The translations under genes were made by a program, and so were the position numbers. Below the pieces are notes generated by a model, which saw nothing but the letters and a program-made list of their open reading frames with translations, had not been told where the DNA came from and searched no databases. This document shows, one piece after another, positions 55,274 to 64,000 of a DNA stretch of 64,000 nucleotides (within the stretch, counting starts at the first letter, position 1; the number at the start of each line of letters is the position of its first letter). Source of the stretch: Mammaliicoccus sciuri (GTDB taxonomy: Bacteria; Bacillota; Bacilli; Staphylococcales; Staphylococcaceae). The stretch is taken from contig NZ_PPQD01000017.1 in NCBI RefSeq assembly GCF_002901825.1, forward strand, positions 333,719 to 397,718, read 5' to 3'.

Positions 55274-55858
55274 ATGGCATTTACCCCAGAGGAAATCAAA
55301 CAAAAAGAATTTAGTAGAGTTCATAAAGGATTAGATGAAACTGAAGTACGTGGATATCTACAAACTTTAAGTGATGAAATTGAAAAATTAAAATCAGATA
55401 AAGCGCATTTGCAAAGTATTATAGATGATAAAGAAGAGAATATTAGTCGATTCAAAGCAGTCGAAAATACAATCTCTGACGTATTATTACAAGCGCAAAA
55501 AACAAGTGAAGAAACGAAACATACTGCTGTTTTAAAAGCAGATGCTATTATTAAAGAAGCAGAAGGACGTTCTGATCAAATCGTTAATGATGCACTTCAA
55601 AAAGCGCGTCATATCAGTTTCCAAACTGAAGATATGAAACGTCAATCAAAAGTCTTTCGTTCACGTTTCCGCATGTTAGTTGAAGCGCAATTAGATTTAT
55701 TGAAAAATGAAGATTGGGATTATTTACTGAACTATGATGTCGATCAACAAAAAGTTACTGAAGAAAATATTGACATTTTGAACAAAGAAGAAGAAAATAA
55801 TCAAGAACAGATAAATAATCAAGCAGTTAAAAGTGAAGAGGACAAGTCTGAAGAATAA
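55274..55858 (+). CDS. divIVA: Cell-division initiation protein DivIVA
   Basis: A 194-aa coiled-coil protein that senses membrane curvature. The N-terminal lipid-binding domain is FTPEEIKQKEFSRVHKGLDE, followed by two long coiled coils and an acidic tail. It marks septa and poles. AGGAGG is upstream. Confidence 0.95.
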   Translation: MAFTPEEIKQKEFSRVHKGLDETEVRGYLQTLSDEIEKLKSDKAHLQSIIDDKEENISRFKAVENTISDVLLQAQKTSEETKHTAVLKADAIIKEAEGRSDQIVNDALQKARHISFQTEDMKRQSKVFRSRFRMLVEAQLDLLKNEDWDYLLNYDVDQQKVTEENIDILNKEEENNQEQINNQAVKSEEDKSEE

Positions 55859-55869
55859 ACGAATTGAAA

Positions 55870-56030
55870 AGCGAGTTAGGGATAGTGAGAGCCTAATAAA
55901 TTCATTTCTTTAGGTATCACCTGTTTGCGAATAAGATATATGTTTAATGAGTGAACTCTAAGTTGAGTTAATAAGGGTGGTACCGCGATGTATGTCGTCC
56001 CTATTATTTCAGCTTAGAGTTTTTTTATAT
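55870..56030 (+). promoter_or_regulatory. T-box riboswitch (isoleucine) before ileS
   Basis: The hallmark T-box AAGGGTGGTACCGCG is at 55973-55987. Upstream Stem I sequence (from about 55871) has an ATC codon at 55916-55918 in the expected specifier position, matching isoleucine. AACTCTAAG (55954-55962) and CTTAGAGTT (56013-56021) with seven T's give the terminator arms. Uncharged tRNA-Ile would favour the antiterminator. Confidence 0.93.
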
Positions 56031-56059
56031 TATTTTTATTAAGAAGGAGATTAAGACTT

Positions 56060-58810
56060 ATGGATTACAAAGATACGTTACTTATGCCTAAAACAAGTTT
56101 TCCAATGAGAGGTGGTTTACCAAATAAAGAACCACAAATTCAAGAAGAGTGGAAAGAGAAAGATTTATACAATAAAATTTTAGAAAAAAATAAAGGTAAT
56201 ACACCATTTATACTTCATGATGGTCCTCCATATGCTAATGGTAATTTACACATGGGTCACGCTTTAAATAAAATTTTAAAAGATATCATCGTTAGACAAA
56301 AAGCAATGTCTGGATATTATGCACCATACGTGCCAGGTTGGGATACACATGGTTTACCAATCGAGCAAGCTTTAACAAACAAAGGTGTTAAAAGAAAAGA
56401 AATGTCAGTTGCTGAATTCAGAGAAAAATGTAAAGAATTTGCATTAGAACAAATTGAATTACAAAAAGCTGATTTTAGACGTTTAGGTGTAAACGGTGAT
56501 TGGGATAATCCATATATTACGTTAAAACCTGAGTTTGAAGCGGCGCAAATTAGAGTATTCGGTGAAATGGCTGCTAAAGGTTTAATCTATAAAGGTAAAA
56601 AACCAGTTTACTGGTCTCCTTCAAGTGAATCTTCATTAGCTGAAGCTGAAATTGAATACCAAGATAAAAAATCACCTTCAATCTATGTAGCATTTAATGT
56701 AGTAGATGGTAAAGGTGTTGTAGATGAAGATGCAGCATTTATTATTTGGACAACAACTCCATGGACAATTCCATCAAACTTAGCAATTGCTGTTAATCCT
56801 AAATTGAACTACGTACAAGTAAATATAGAAGGCAAAAAATACGTTGTTGCCCAAGCACTTCTTGATTCGGTATGTGAAGCGTTAGACTGGGATAAAGAAA
56901 CAATTACAATTGATAAAGAATTCAGTGGAGCTGAATTAGAATATGCAACAGCGCAACATCCATTTATCGATCGTACTTCATTATTAATTTTAGGTGACCA
57001 CGTTACAACTGATGCAGGTACAGGTTGTGTTCATACAGCACCAGGTCATGGTGAAGATGACTATATCGTAGGTCAAAAATATGGTCTTGGTGTGCTAAGT
57101 CCAATTAATGATAAAGGTGTTTTCACTGAAGAAGCAGGAGAATTTGAAGGTCTATTCTATGATAAAGCTAATAAAAATATCACAGAAAAATTAGACGAAG
57201 TTGGCGCATTATTAAAACTTACATTCTTCAAACACTCATATCCACATGACTGGAGAACTAAAAAACCAGTTATTTTCAGAGCTACTGAACAATGGTTCGC
57301 TTCAATCAGTAAAGTAAGACAAGATATTTTAGATGCAATTGATGATACGAAGTTTAAAATCGATTGGGGTAAAACACGTCTTTACAATATGATCAGAGAT
57401 AGAGGAGAATGGGTAATCTCTCGTCAAAGAGTATGGGGTGTACCTCTACCAGTCTTCTACGCTGAAAATGGCGATATTATCATGACTGAAGAAACAATTA
57501 ATCATGTTGCAAATCTATTCGAGCAACACGGTTCAAATATTTGGTTTGAAAGAGAAGCGAAAGACTTATTACCAGAAGGCTTCACACATGAAGGTAGCCC
57601 AAATGGTGAATTCACTAAAGAAACAGATATTATGGACGTATGGTTCGATTCAGGTTCAACACATAGAGGTGTGTTAGAAACACGTCCAGAATTATCATAC
57701 CCAGCTGATATTTATTTAGAAGGTAGTGACCAATACAGAGGTTGGTTTAACTCTTCAATCACAACATCTGTAGCAACTAAAGGTATCTCACCATACAAAA
57801 TGTTACTTTCTCACGGTTTTGTAATGGACGGAGAAGGTAAGAAAATGAGTAAATCATTAGGTAACGTAATCGTTCCTGATAAAATTGTTAAACAAATGGG
57901 TGCTGATATCGCAAGATTATGGGTAAGTAGTGTAGACTACTTAGCTGACGTACGTATCTCAAACGACATCTTAAAACAAACTTCTGATGTATATCGTAAA
58001 ATTAGAAATACATTCCGTTTCTTATTAGGTAATGTGAATGATTTTAATCCAGCAACAGATAGTGTGAAATATGAAGATATGCTTGAAATCGATCAATATA
58101 TGCACAATAGATTAAATCAATTTATTGGCCGTACATTATCTCACTATGAAGCATTCGACTATCTAGATATTTATCAAGATATTCAAAACTTCATTAATGT
58201 AGAATTAAGTAACTTCTACTTAGACTACGGTAAAGATATCCTTTATATCGAACAAGTAGATTCATTAAAACGTCGCAGTATGCAAACAGTGCTTTATGAA
58301 ACATTAGTTAAATTAACTAAAATCTTAGCACCAATTATTCCACATACAGCTGATGAAATTTGGGGACATATTCCACATGTTGAAGAAGAAAGTGTTCATT
58401 TAACAAATATGCCAAACCCACATGAAGTTGATACAGAATTAGTGGAAAAATGGTCTAAACTGATGAAATTAAGAGACGATGTTAACAGAGCATTAGAAGT
58501 TGCACGTAATGAAAAAGTAATCGGTAAATCATTAGAAGCACACATCATATTATCAAATTCAGAAGACTTTGATACAGTTGAATTCTTAAGTCAATTCCAA
58601 GACTTACAACAACTCTTCATTGTATCTAAAGTAGATGTCGTTGATGAATTAACAGACGGTGAAGAATATGAATATGTGAAAGTTAAAGTGAAACACGCTG
58701 ACGGAGAAAAATGTCAACGCTGTTGGAACTATTCAGACGAACTAGGTTCAGTAGGCGAATTAGATAACCTATGCCCACGCTGTCAAACAGTTGTTAAAAC
58801 TTTAGTATAA
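56060..58810 (+). CDS. ileS: Isoleucyl-tRNA synthetase
   Basis: A 916-aa class Ia synthetase of the bacterial type sensitive to mupirocin-like inhibition. HIGH motif is [15 protein letters not shown] is [10 protein letters not shown], the CP1 editing domain has [13 protein letters not shown] and [12 protein letters not shown], and a C-terminal zinc finger uses CQRCW and CPRCQ. Length is as in S. aureus. Controlled by the T-box. Confidence 0.98.
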   Translation: MDYKDTLLMPKTSFPMRGGLPNKEPQIQEEWKEKDLYNKILEKNKGNTPFILHDGPPYANGNLHMGHALNKILKDIIVRQKAMSGYYAPYVPGWDTHGLPIEQALTNKGVKRKEMSVAEFREKCKEFALEQIELQKADFRRLGVNGDWDNPYITLKPEFEAAQIRVFGEMAAKGLIYKGKKPVYWSPSSESSLAEAEIEYQDKKSPSIYVAFNVVDGKGVVDEDAAFIIWTTTPWTIPSNLAIAVNPKLNYVQVNIEGKKYVVAQALLDSVCEALDWDKETITIDKEFSGAELEYATAQHPFIDRTSLLILGDHVTTDAGTGCVHTAPGHGEDDYIVGQKYGLGVLSPINDKGVFTEEAGEFEGLFYDKANKNITEKLDEVGALLKLTFFKHSYPHDWRTKKPVIFRATEQWFASISKVRQDILDAIDDTKFKIDWGKTRLYNMIRDRGEWVISRQRVWGVPLPVFYAENGDIIMTEETINHVANLFEQHGSNIWFEREAKDLLPEGFTHEGSPNGEFTKETDIMDVWFDSGSTHRGVLETRPELSYPADIYLEGSDQYRGWFNSSITTSVATKGISPYKMLLSHGFVMDGEGKKMSKSLGNVIVPDKIVKQMGADIARLWVSSVDYLADVRISNDILKQTSDVYRKIRNTFRFLLGNVNDFNPATDSVKYEDMLEIDQYMHNRLNQFIGRTLSHYEAFDYLDIYQDIQNFINVELSNFYLDYGKDILYIEQVDSLKRRSMQTVLYETLVKLTKILAPIIPHTADEIWGHIPHVEEESVHLTNMPNPHEVDTELVEKWSKLMKLRDDVNRALEVARNEKVIGKSLEAHIILSNSEDFDTVEFLSQFQDLQQLFIVSKVDVVDELTDGEEYEYVKVKVKHADGEKCQRCWNYSDELGSVGELDNLCPRCQTVVKTLV

Positions 58811-58827
58811 AATAATCAATCATAAAA

Positions 58828-59061
58828 CGAACTCACGAGATAAAAATCTCGTGAGTTTTTTTGTAGAAAAAAGTATATCTAACGCATTTTATATCTGGCA
58901 TAATTTAATACAATAAATGTAAAAAATATATTGAATGGTAAAAATTTACATTGTATAATATCCTTAATTAATCTGAGGTATAAATTTCTTCAATAAAGAT
59001 AAAGTATAGGTGATAAAAAAATAAACCAAAATATAAGAAAGTTATATGAAGGTTAAAAATT
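58828..59061. repeat. 230-bp direct repeat copy 1: terminator plus promoter leader
   Basis: Begins with the ileS terminator (ACTCACGAGAT/ATCTCGTGAGT, T-run) and includes a promoter TTGAAT (58931-58936), 17 bases, TATAAT (58954-58959), and an AT-rich leader ending in ATGAAGGTTAAAAATT. Copy 2 is 60036-60270, about nine-tenths identical by eye. Confidence 0.8.
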
Positions 59062-59098
59062 TAAAATACTATATTTGTATTCAAAAGGGGAGAAGTTT

Positions 59099-60028
59099 AT
59101 GTTAAAGAAAATACTTTTATCAACATTGTTATGTACAACAGTAACAACACCTTTAATAGGTAAAGTTAATGCAGAAGAAATGAAACAAGACAAACCTGTG
59201 AAGTATGTGTTTAAATCTGGTGGGAAAGCTAGTCCTATTTATATTAATTCTGATGGATCTATGACTATACCAGAAGAAACTGAATTAGAGGTCGTCGCAC
59301 CAAAACCTAATGATTATTATTTATATAAAGATGGAGTTGAAACAAAGGAAGTTAATCCTAAATATAATCATATAACAAATCAACGAGAATATATGAATTT
59401 TTATATATCAAAAGGTCGAACTGCTGATTTATTCGTTGGAGAGCACCCTAGACCATTAGATGGTGTAACGTTTATTCCTAAGTCTGATAAAACTTCTGAT
59501 GATAACAATGTAAATAATCCAAAAGATGAACCTAAATCTAATCAAACTGAGCCTAATCAAAACAATACTGATAATAAATCTAAGTCAGACCAACCAAAAC
59601 AAGATGTTCCTGCTAAAGTAGAACAACCGGCTAAAGTTGATAAAAAATCAAATAGTCAGGGTAATGTAATTGATAAGAAGGATGCTACTGATCAAAATAA
59701 ATCTGATACAAATAAAGATAATAAAGCTGTAGCTAATAATAAATCTAATGATCAAAATAAAGTAGCAGTGAATAATCAAAAGTCTGAACCTCAATCTTCT
59801 GATGTTTCTAAAAAAGTTGATGTGAAAAAAGAAGATAATAATAAAGATGTAAAGACTAAGAGTACTGATAGTAAAGCTAAAGCTGCAGATAATAAATCAG
59901 ATAAACAACAAAAAGAATTACCTAAAACGGGTGAAAGTGAAAATACATTATTCCGTACTTTGTTATTTACTTGTGTAGTTATATTATTATTAGGTATTCA
60001 TAGATTAAAGCGAAAAGCTAACATTTAA
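59099..60028 (+). CDS. Small LPXTG surface protein, copy 1
   Basis: A 309-aa wall-anchored protein. Signal peptide MLKKILLSTLLCTTV...VNA (no YSIRK motif), a folded N-terminal domain of about 105 residues (VKYVFKSGGKASPIYINSDG to EHPRPLDGVTF), a Lys/Asp/Gln/Asn-rich hydrophilic stalk, and LPKTG at residue 274 with hydrophobic segment and RLKRK. I do not recognise the N-terminal domain. ATG 59099 follows AGGGGAGAAG. A dedicated promoter at 58931 drives it. Confidence 0.82.
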   Translation: MLKKILLSTLLCTTVTTPLIGKVNAEEMKQDKPVKYVFKSGGKASPIYINSDGSMTIPEETELEVVAPKPNDYYLYKDGVETKEVNPKYNHITNQREYMNFYISKGRTADLFVGEHPRPLDGVTFIPKSDKTSDDNNVNNPKDEPKSNQTEPNQNNTDNKSKSDQPKQDVPAKVEQPAKVDKKSNSQGNVIDKKDATDQNKSDTNKDNKAVANNKSNDQNKVAVNNQKSEPQSSDVSKKVDVKKEDNNKDVKTKSTDSKAKAADNKSDKQQKELPKTGESENTLFRTLLFTCVVILLLGIHRLKRKANI

Positions 60029-60035
60029 TATATAA

Positions 60036-60270
60036 GCGACTCACGAGATAGAAATCTCGTGAGTTTTTTTGTGGAAAAAAGTATGTCTAACGCATTTTAT
60101 ATCAGGCATTATTTAATATGAAATATGTAAAAAAATGTGTTGATAGGTAAAAATTTACATTGTATAATATCCTTAATTAATCTGAGGTATAAATTTCTTC
60201 AATATAGATAAAATATAGGCGATAAAAAAATAAACCGAAATATAAGAAAGTTATATGAAGGTTAAAAATT
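60036..60270. repeat. 230-bp direct repeat copy 2
   Basis: Starts with a copy of the ileS terminator hairpin, now serving LPXTG gene 1, and carries promoter TTGATA (60140-60145), 17 bases, TATAAT (60163-60168). From 60271 to 60440 the sequence is unique AT-rich leader of the protease gene, with an inverted repeat near 60318-60338. Confidence 0.8.
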
Positions 60271-60440
60271 GAAGAGGAGTGATAATTTAATTTTAAGTTA
60301 CAAGAGAATCATAATGATGGTTTAACTCATCATTTTACGTTTATTTTATTAAATTAGCTTTGCTCTATTATGTTTACCCTAATATTAGATTGAAATTTTT
60401 TTGATTTTATTTTCTGAATATTATGGAAAAGAGGTGTATG

Positions 60441-62495
60441 ATGAAGAAGTTTATTTTATTAATCACATTTTTGTTTTTAATCAACATCTCAATAATTAGT
60501 AATCAAGCCTTTGCAGAAGAAAATAAACAATCAGATAAACCAGTTTCTGAAAGTAATTTAAATGAAAGTAATATCTCAAATATTGATATTGCTAAATATG
60601 AAAACGAAGACTTACTTACTAATTTAGTAACAGATAATAGTTCAAATGAGGATGTTGAAGATATTAATAGTGAAGAATCAAATTCTAATTCAGATGCCAT
60701 ATTAGAGGAATCTGAAAAAATTAATGTTAATGATACAGTTAACAATGAAAATAATAAGGATAATTCAGAAAAACAAAATACTCAATCAGAAAATAATACA
60801 AATGAAAAAGCTAATTTAGAATCTGAAAAAGATGTAGAGTCAACAGATAAAAATGTAATAAGAGAAGGAGATATTAATGATGAAAGTAGTACTTTACCAG
60901 TTGAAAAACTAGATGGTAATCAAGGTGAATCTATAATTGGTCCTGATGATAGAAAATTAGTGAAAGATATTAGTATAGCACCAAATAAATCCATAGTTCA
61001 TATAAAAACATTTATTAAGGACAATATACTTTATAAGCATGGAACTGGATTTTTAATAGACGACTACGCTGTTTTAACTGCAGCACATGTAATTACAAGT
61101 GATATTAAAGATGCTCCAATTAATAAAATAATAGTAGAGGCAGGATATAAAGACAAAATAGCAACACTTGGTATTACTAGAGTTATAAAAACATATATAA
61201 CACCGGAATGGCTGAAATTGAAGAATTCAAATTATGATATGGCTTTATTAATTCTAGAACGGCCGTTAGGTAAAGAGTTAGGTAAGCTAAATTTAAATAA
61301 CAAAGTTTCTTTAGGAGAATTTATATATACGTCTGGTTATCCAGGAGTTAAAAATAAAAGTATTAAGATAGGTAATCAATATTATAGCTCTGGTAAAATT
61401 ACTAAGATTACTAATTTTAAAGTGTATTATGATACTGATACTGAGGGTGGACAAAGTGGTAGTCCGGTGTTTAATAGTGATAATCGCGTGATTGCTATTC
61501 ACACTAGAGGATTTGATAAGAATGACACTTATAAATATAATTCTGGTGTGATGCTTTCTACTAGTAAAATAGCAACACTTATGGTATGGAGTAGGGAATT
61601 AAAAATTAAAAATTACGATAAAGTTATATTTGTAAATAAAAATGATGCGAAAATATGGAAAGACCTTAACTTAAATGAGCTAGCTTTTGAAAATCAAGAT
61701 GTAAAAGGAAAAATCTATAGAGCTCAAACTGTATATACTGATTCAACAGGTGGAAAGTATATATTGATTAAGGATAAAGATCACCAATTTGTAGGCTTTA
61801 TAAATATCGATGATACTACTGAAATAAAACCAATTTACACAGATAAAGTAGTTCAGTTAAAAAAGGAAAATATAAAGCTTTATAGAAATTTATTTGGGGA
61901 TTTACAGACTGATAAGAAGTTATCTTTTAGTAGATATTATAAGATAAAAGAAATATATAATTTACCAAATAATCTAACTTTATATACATTATGTGATGGG
62001 AATGGTAAGTGGATAGGAAGTGTAAATAAGAATGATGTAAGAGAAACTATTTTTGAGCCTTATGATGAACGTGTTGAGATTATAAAAAATAATTATACAG
62101 TATGGGGTAACTTCTTTGGTAAAGAAAATTTAAATACTAAATCGATGTATCATAAAGTTTATAATGCAAAAGGTATATACAAAGACAATAATAACAATAC
62201 TTATATTAAAATTTATGACAGTAATGACAAATATTTAGGAATATTGAATATAAATGCTACTAAGAAAGTTATACCTCAAAGTTTCAATAAAGATGTAAAA
62301 ATTATAAGTACTAAATATAATTTTTATCATTTCTTATTCGATAGAGTAAGAAACCAATCACAGAATTATATAAACAAAAAACTACACTCTAAATGTTTAT
62401 ATAAATTAAGTAACGGAAGAATTTACTACTCATTATATGATAATAAAGACAAATGGATAGGTTATATTGAGAAGGAAGCAGTAAAAGTACTATAA
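60441..62495 (+). CDS. Secreted trypsin-like serine protease with GW-like modules
   Basis: A 684-aa exoprotein. Signal peptide (about 1-26, ending FAE), an acidic Asn/Ser/Glu-rich pro-region (27-165), then an S1B/V8-type protease: TAAHV (H216), YDMALLILE (D266), GGQSGSPV (S339). From about residue 395 there are four repeats of roughly 70 residues, each ending in a GW-module-like strand (FVGFIN, WIGSVN, YLGILN, WIGYIE) that could hold the enzyme to teichoic acids. ATG 60441 chosen over 60438 and 60423 by spacing from GAGG. Substrate unknown; the family includes Glu-specific proteases and exfoliative toxins. Confidence 0.82.
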   Translation: MKKFILLITFLFLINISIISNQAFAEENKQSDKPVSESNLNESNISNIDIAKYENEDLLTNLVTDNSSNEDVEDINSEESNSNSDAILEESEKINVNDTVNNENNKDNSEKQNTQSENNTNEKANLESEKDVESTDKNVIREGDINDESSTLPVEKLDGNQGESIIGPDDRKLVKDISIAPNKSIVHIKTFIKDNILYKHGTGFLIDDYAVLTAAHVITSDIKDAPINKIIVEAGYKDKIATLGITRVIKTYITPEWLKLKNSNYDMALLILERPLGKELGKLNLNNKVSLGEFIYTSGYPGVKNKSIKIGNQYYSSGKITKITNFKVYYDTDTEGGQSGSPVFNSDNRVIAIHTRGFDKNDTYKYNSGVMLSTSKIATLMVWSRELKIKNYDKVIFVNKNDAKIWKDLNLNELAFENQDVKGKIYRAQTVYTDSTGGKYILIKDKDHQFVGFINIDDTTEIKPIYTDKVVQLKKENIKLYRNLFGDLQTDKKLSFSRYYKIKEIYNLPNNLTLYTLCDGNGKWIGSVNKNDVRETIFEPYDERVEIIKNNYTVWGNFFGKENLNTKSMYHKVYNAKGIYKDNNNNTYIKIYDSNDKYLGILNINATKKVIPQSFNKDVKIISTKYNFYHFLFDRVRNQSQNYINKKLHSKCLYKLSNGRIYYSLYDNKDKWIGYIEKEAVKVL

Positions 62496-62519
62496 ATATT
62501 TAAGTGAGGAGTGAAAATT

Positions 62520-63440
62520 ATGTTAAAGAAAATATTACTATCAACATTAATATGTACAACACTTTCTACACCAGTTATTGGTAAAGTAAATGCAGAAGAA
62601 GTGAAACAAGACAAACCAGTTAAATATGTGTTTAAATCTGGTGGAAAAGAGAGTCCGATTTATGTGAATTCTGATGCTTCAATGACTATACCTGAAGATG
62701 TAATACTAGAAGTTTACGTTGAAATGCCAAGTGATTTTTATGTTGTAAAAAATGGTGTACAAACTAATGAAGTTAATCCAAAGTATAAACATATATGGGA
62801 TCAATGGGCGTACTATGATTTTTATGCATCGAAAGGTCGAACAGCTGACCTATTTGTAGGTGAACATCCTAGACCATTAGATGGTGTAACATTTGTTCCT
62901 AAGTCTGATAAAACTTCTGATGATAAAAAAGCAGATGCCCCAAAAGATGAACCTAAATCTGATCAACAGAATAATCAAACAGAACCTAATAAAAACACTA
63001 CTGACAATAAATCTAAGACAGATCAACCAAAACAAGATGTTCCTGCTAAAGTAGAACAACCGGCTAAAGATAATGTGAAAGTTGATAAAAAGTCTGATAG
63101 TCAAAGTAATGTAGCTGTTAAAGATAAAGATAATAAACCTGTAGCTAATAATAAATCTGATGATCAAAATATAGTGGCAGTGAATAATCAAAAGTCTGAA
63201 CCTCAATCTTCTGATGTTTCTAAAAAAGTTGATGTGAAAAAAGAAGATAATAATAAAGATGTAAAGGCTAAGAGTACTGATAGTAAAGCTAAAGCTGCAG
63301 ATAATAAATCAGATAAACAACAAAAAGAATTACCTAAGACGGGTGAAAGTGAAAATCCATGGATACAAGTAGGATTATTATCATTAGTTGGCTTATCATT
63401 AATTGGCCTTTATACAATAAATCGTAAATCAAAAGCATAA
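62520..63440 (+). CDS. Small LPXTG surface protein, copy 2
   Basis: A 306-aa paralogue of copy 1: same signal peptide type, diverged N-terminal domain (VKYVFKSGGKESPIYVNSDA, then DVILEVYVEMPSDFYVVKNG), near-identical stalk end, and LPKTG at residue 271. The sorting-signal helix after LPKTGESEN (PWIQVGLLSLVGLSLIGLY) is different from copy 1. GAGGAG precedes ATG 62520, 24 bases after the protease stop, so it is probably in one operon with the protease. Confidence 0.82.
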   Translation: MLKKILLSTLICTTLSTPVIGKVNAEEVKQDKPVKYVFKSGGKESPIYVNSDASMTIPEDVILEVYVEMPSDFYVVKNGVQTNEVNPKYKHIWDQWAYYDFYASKGRTADLFVGEHPRPLDGVTFVPKSDKTSDDKKADAPKDEPKSDQQNNQTEPNKNTTDNKSKTDQPKQDVPAKVEQPAKDNVKVDKKSDSQSNVAVKDKDNKPVANNKSDDQNIVAVNNQKSEPQSSDVSKKVDVKKEDNNKDVKAKSTDSKAKAADNKSDKQQKELPKTGESENPWIQVGLLSLVGLSLIGLYTINRKSKA

Positions 63441-63475
63441 TTTTCTTAGTTATGAATAATTAAGGGGAGAAGTTT

Positions 63476-64000
63476 ATGTTAAAGAAAATCTTATTATCAA
63501 CATTAATATGTACAACACTAACTACACCAGTTATTGGTAAAGTTAATGCAGAAGAAGTGAAACAAGATAAACCAGTTAAATATGTGTTTAAATCTGGTGG
63601 AGATGCTAGTCCTATTTATATTGATTCTGATGGATCAATGACTATACCTGAAAAAGAAATATTAGAAGTTTTCATTGAGAGACCTAGTGATTATTATGTT
63701 GTTAAAAATGGGGTTAAAACATATGAAGTTACTCCAAAGTATAAACATATAAAGGATCAATGGGCATACTATGATTTTTATGTATCAAAAGGTCGAACAG
63801 CTGACCTATTTGTAGGTGAACATCCAAGACCATTAGATGGTGTAACATTTGTTCCTAAGTCTGATAATACATCTGATAATCAAAAAGCAGATGACCAAAA
63901 AGATGAACCTAAATCTGATCAACCAAAAGATCAACCAGAACCTAATAAAAACACTACTGACAATCAGTCTACATCAGACCAACCAAAACAAGATGTTCCT
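63476..64000 (+). CDS. Small LPXTG-family surface protein, copy 3, 3'-truncated by window edge
   Basis: 175 codons visible. Signal peptide and N-terminal domain match the two paralogues (VKYVFKSGGDASPIYIDSDG ... FVGEHPRPLDGVTFVPKSD), followed by the start of the hydrophilic stalk. It has the same AGGGGAGAAG-type ribosome-binding site as copy 1 and lies 35 bases after copy 2. The LPXTG end is expected beyond the window. Confidence 0.82.
   Translation, partial: MLKKILLSTLICTTLTTPVIGKVNAEEVKQDKPVKYVFKSGGDASPIYIDSDGSMTIPEKEILEVFIERPSDYYVVKNGVKTYEVTPKYKHIKDQWAYYDFYVSKGRTADLFVGEHPRPLDGVTFVPKSDNTSDNQKADDQKDEPKSDQPKDQPEPNKNTTDNQSTSDQPKQDVP

Overview
The window is low-GC DNA of a Staphylococcaceae chromosome. 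The division cluster order (bshC, mraZ, rsmH, ftsL, pbp1, mraY, murD, divIB, ftsA, ftsZ, pgeF, ylmE, sepF, yggT, ylmH, divIVA, T-box, ileS) and the protein sequences are staphylococcal but clearly diverged from S. aureus. A sciuri-group (Mammaliicoccus) or other non-aureus species is my best guess; the species is not settled by the sequence.

Bases 1 to about 28,460 are the right-hand part of a cos-type siphovirus prophage read left to right. Its order is: end of the early/accessory genes (YopX fragment, MazG-like), a RinA/ArpU-like late activator, HNH endonuclease, probable cos site, terminase subunits, portal, prohead protease, capsid, connectors, tail genes (with a programmed -1 frameshift in the tail chaperone), tape measure, Dit, Tal, small proteins, holin and amidase endolysin. 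Integrase and repressor lie outside the window. Between lysis genes and the right end is a cargo zone. It holds a tandem array of about five short promoter-hairpin-terminator units (24.4-24.95 kb), a two-gene Kiwa-like anti-phage system (kwaB-kwaA), a P-loop kinase, a membrane-anchored protein and a YolD-like gene under a LexA box. Four ACGCCAAC motifs at 28.27-28.45 kb look like integrase arm sites.

Bases 28.5-33.6 kb are an accessory region with GNAT and GrpB-family genes, an orphan SEDS (FtsW/RodA-like) protein, an XRE regulator broken at an A8 tract, a frameshifted GNAT gene, and a 90-bp repeat placed upstream of two minus-strand genes. Then come a secreted GH101 mucin-type endo-alpha-N-acetylgalactosaminidase, a five-unit 41-bp-period hairpin array with covarying stems (37.08-37.28 kb), and a branched-chain aminotransferase paralogue whose PLP lysine is replaced by glutamine.

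From 38.5 to 58.8 kb is the conserved cell-wall/division block. MraZ-type GTGG decamer repeats precede mraZ, and an isoleucine T-box precedes ileS. After ileS the expected core genes are displaced by a surface-protein array (58.8 kb to the window end): at least three paralogous small LPXTG proteins and a secreted trypsin-like protease with GW-like modules. The array shows a duplicated terminator/promoter segment and a near-identical stalk-coding segment that suggests gene conversion.
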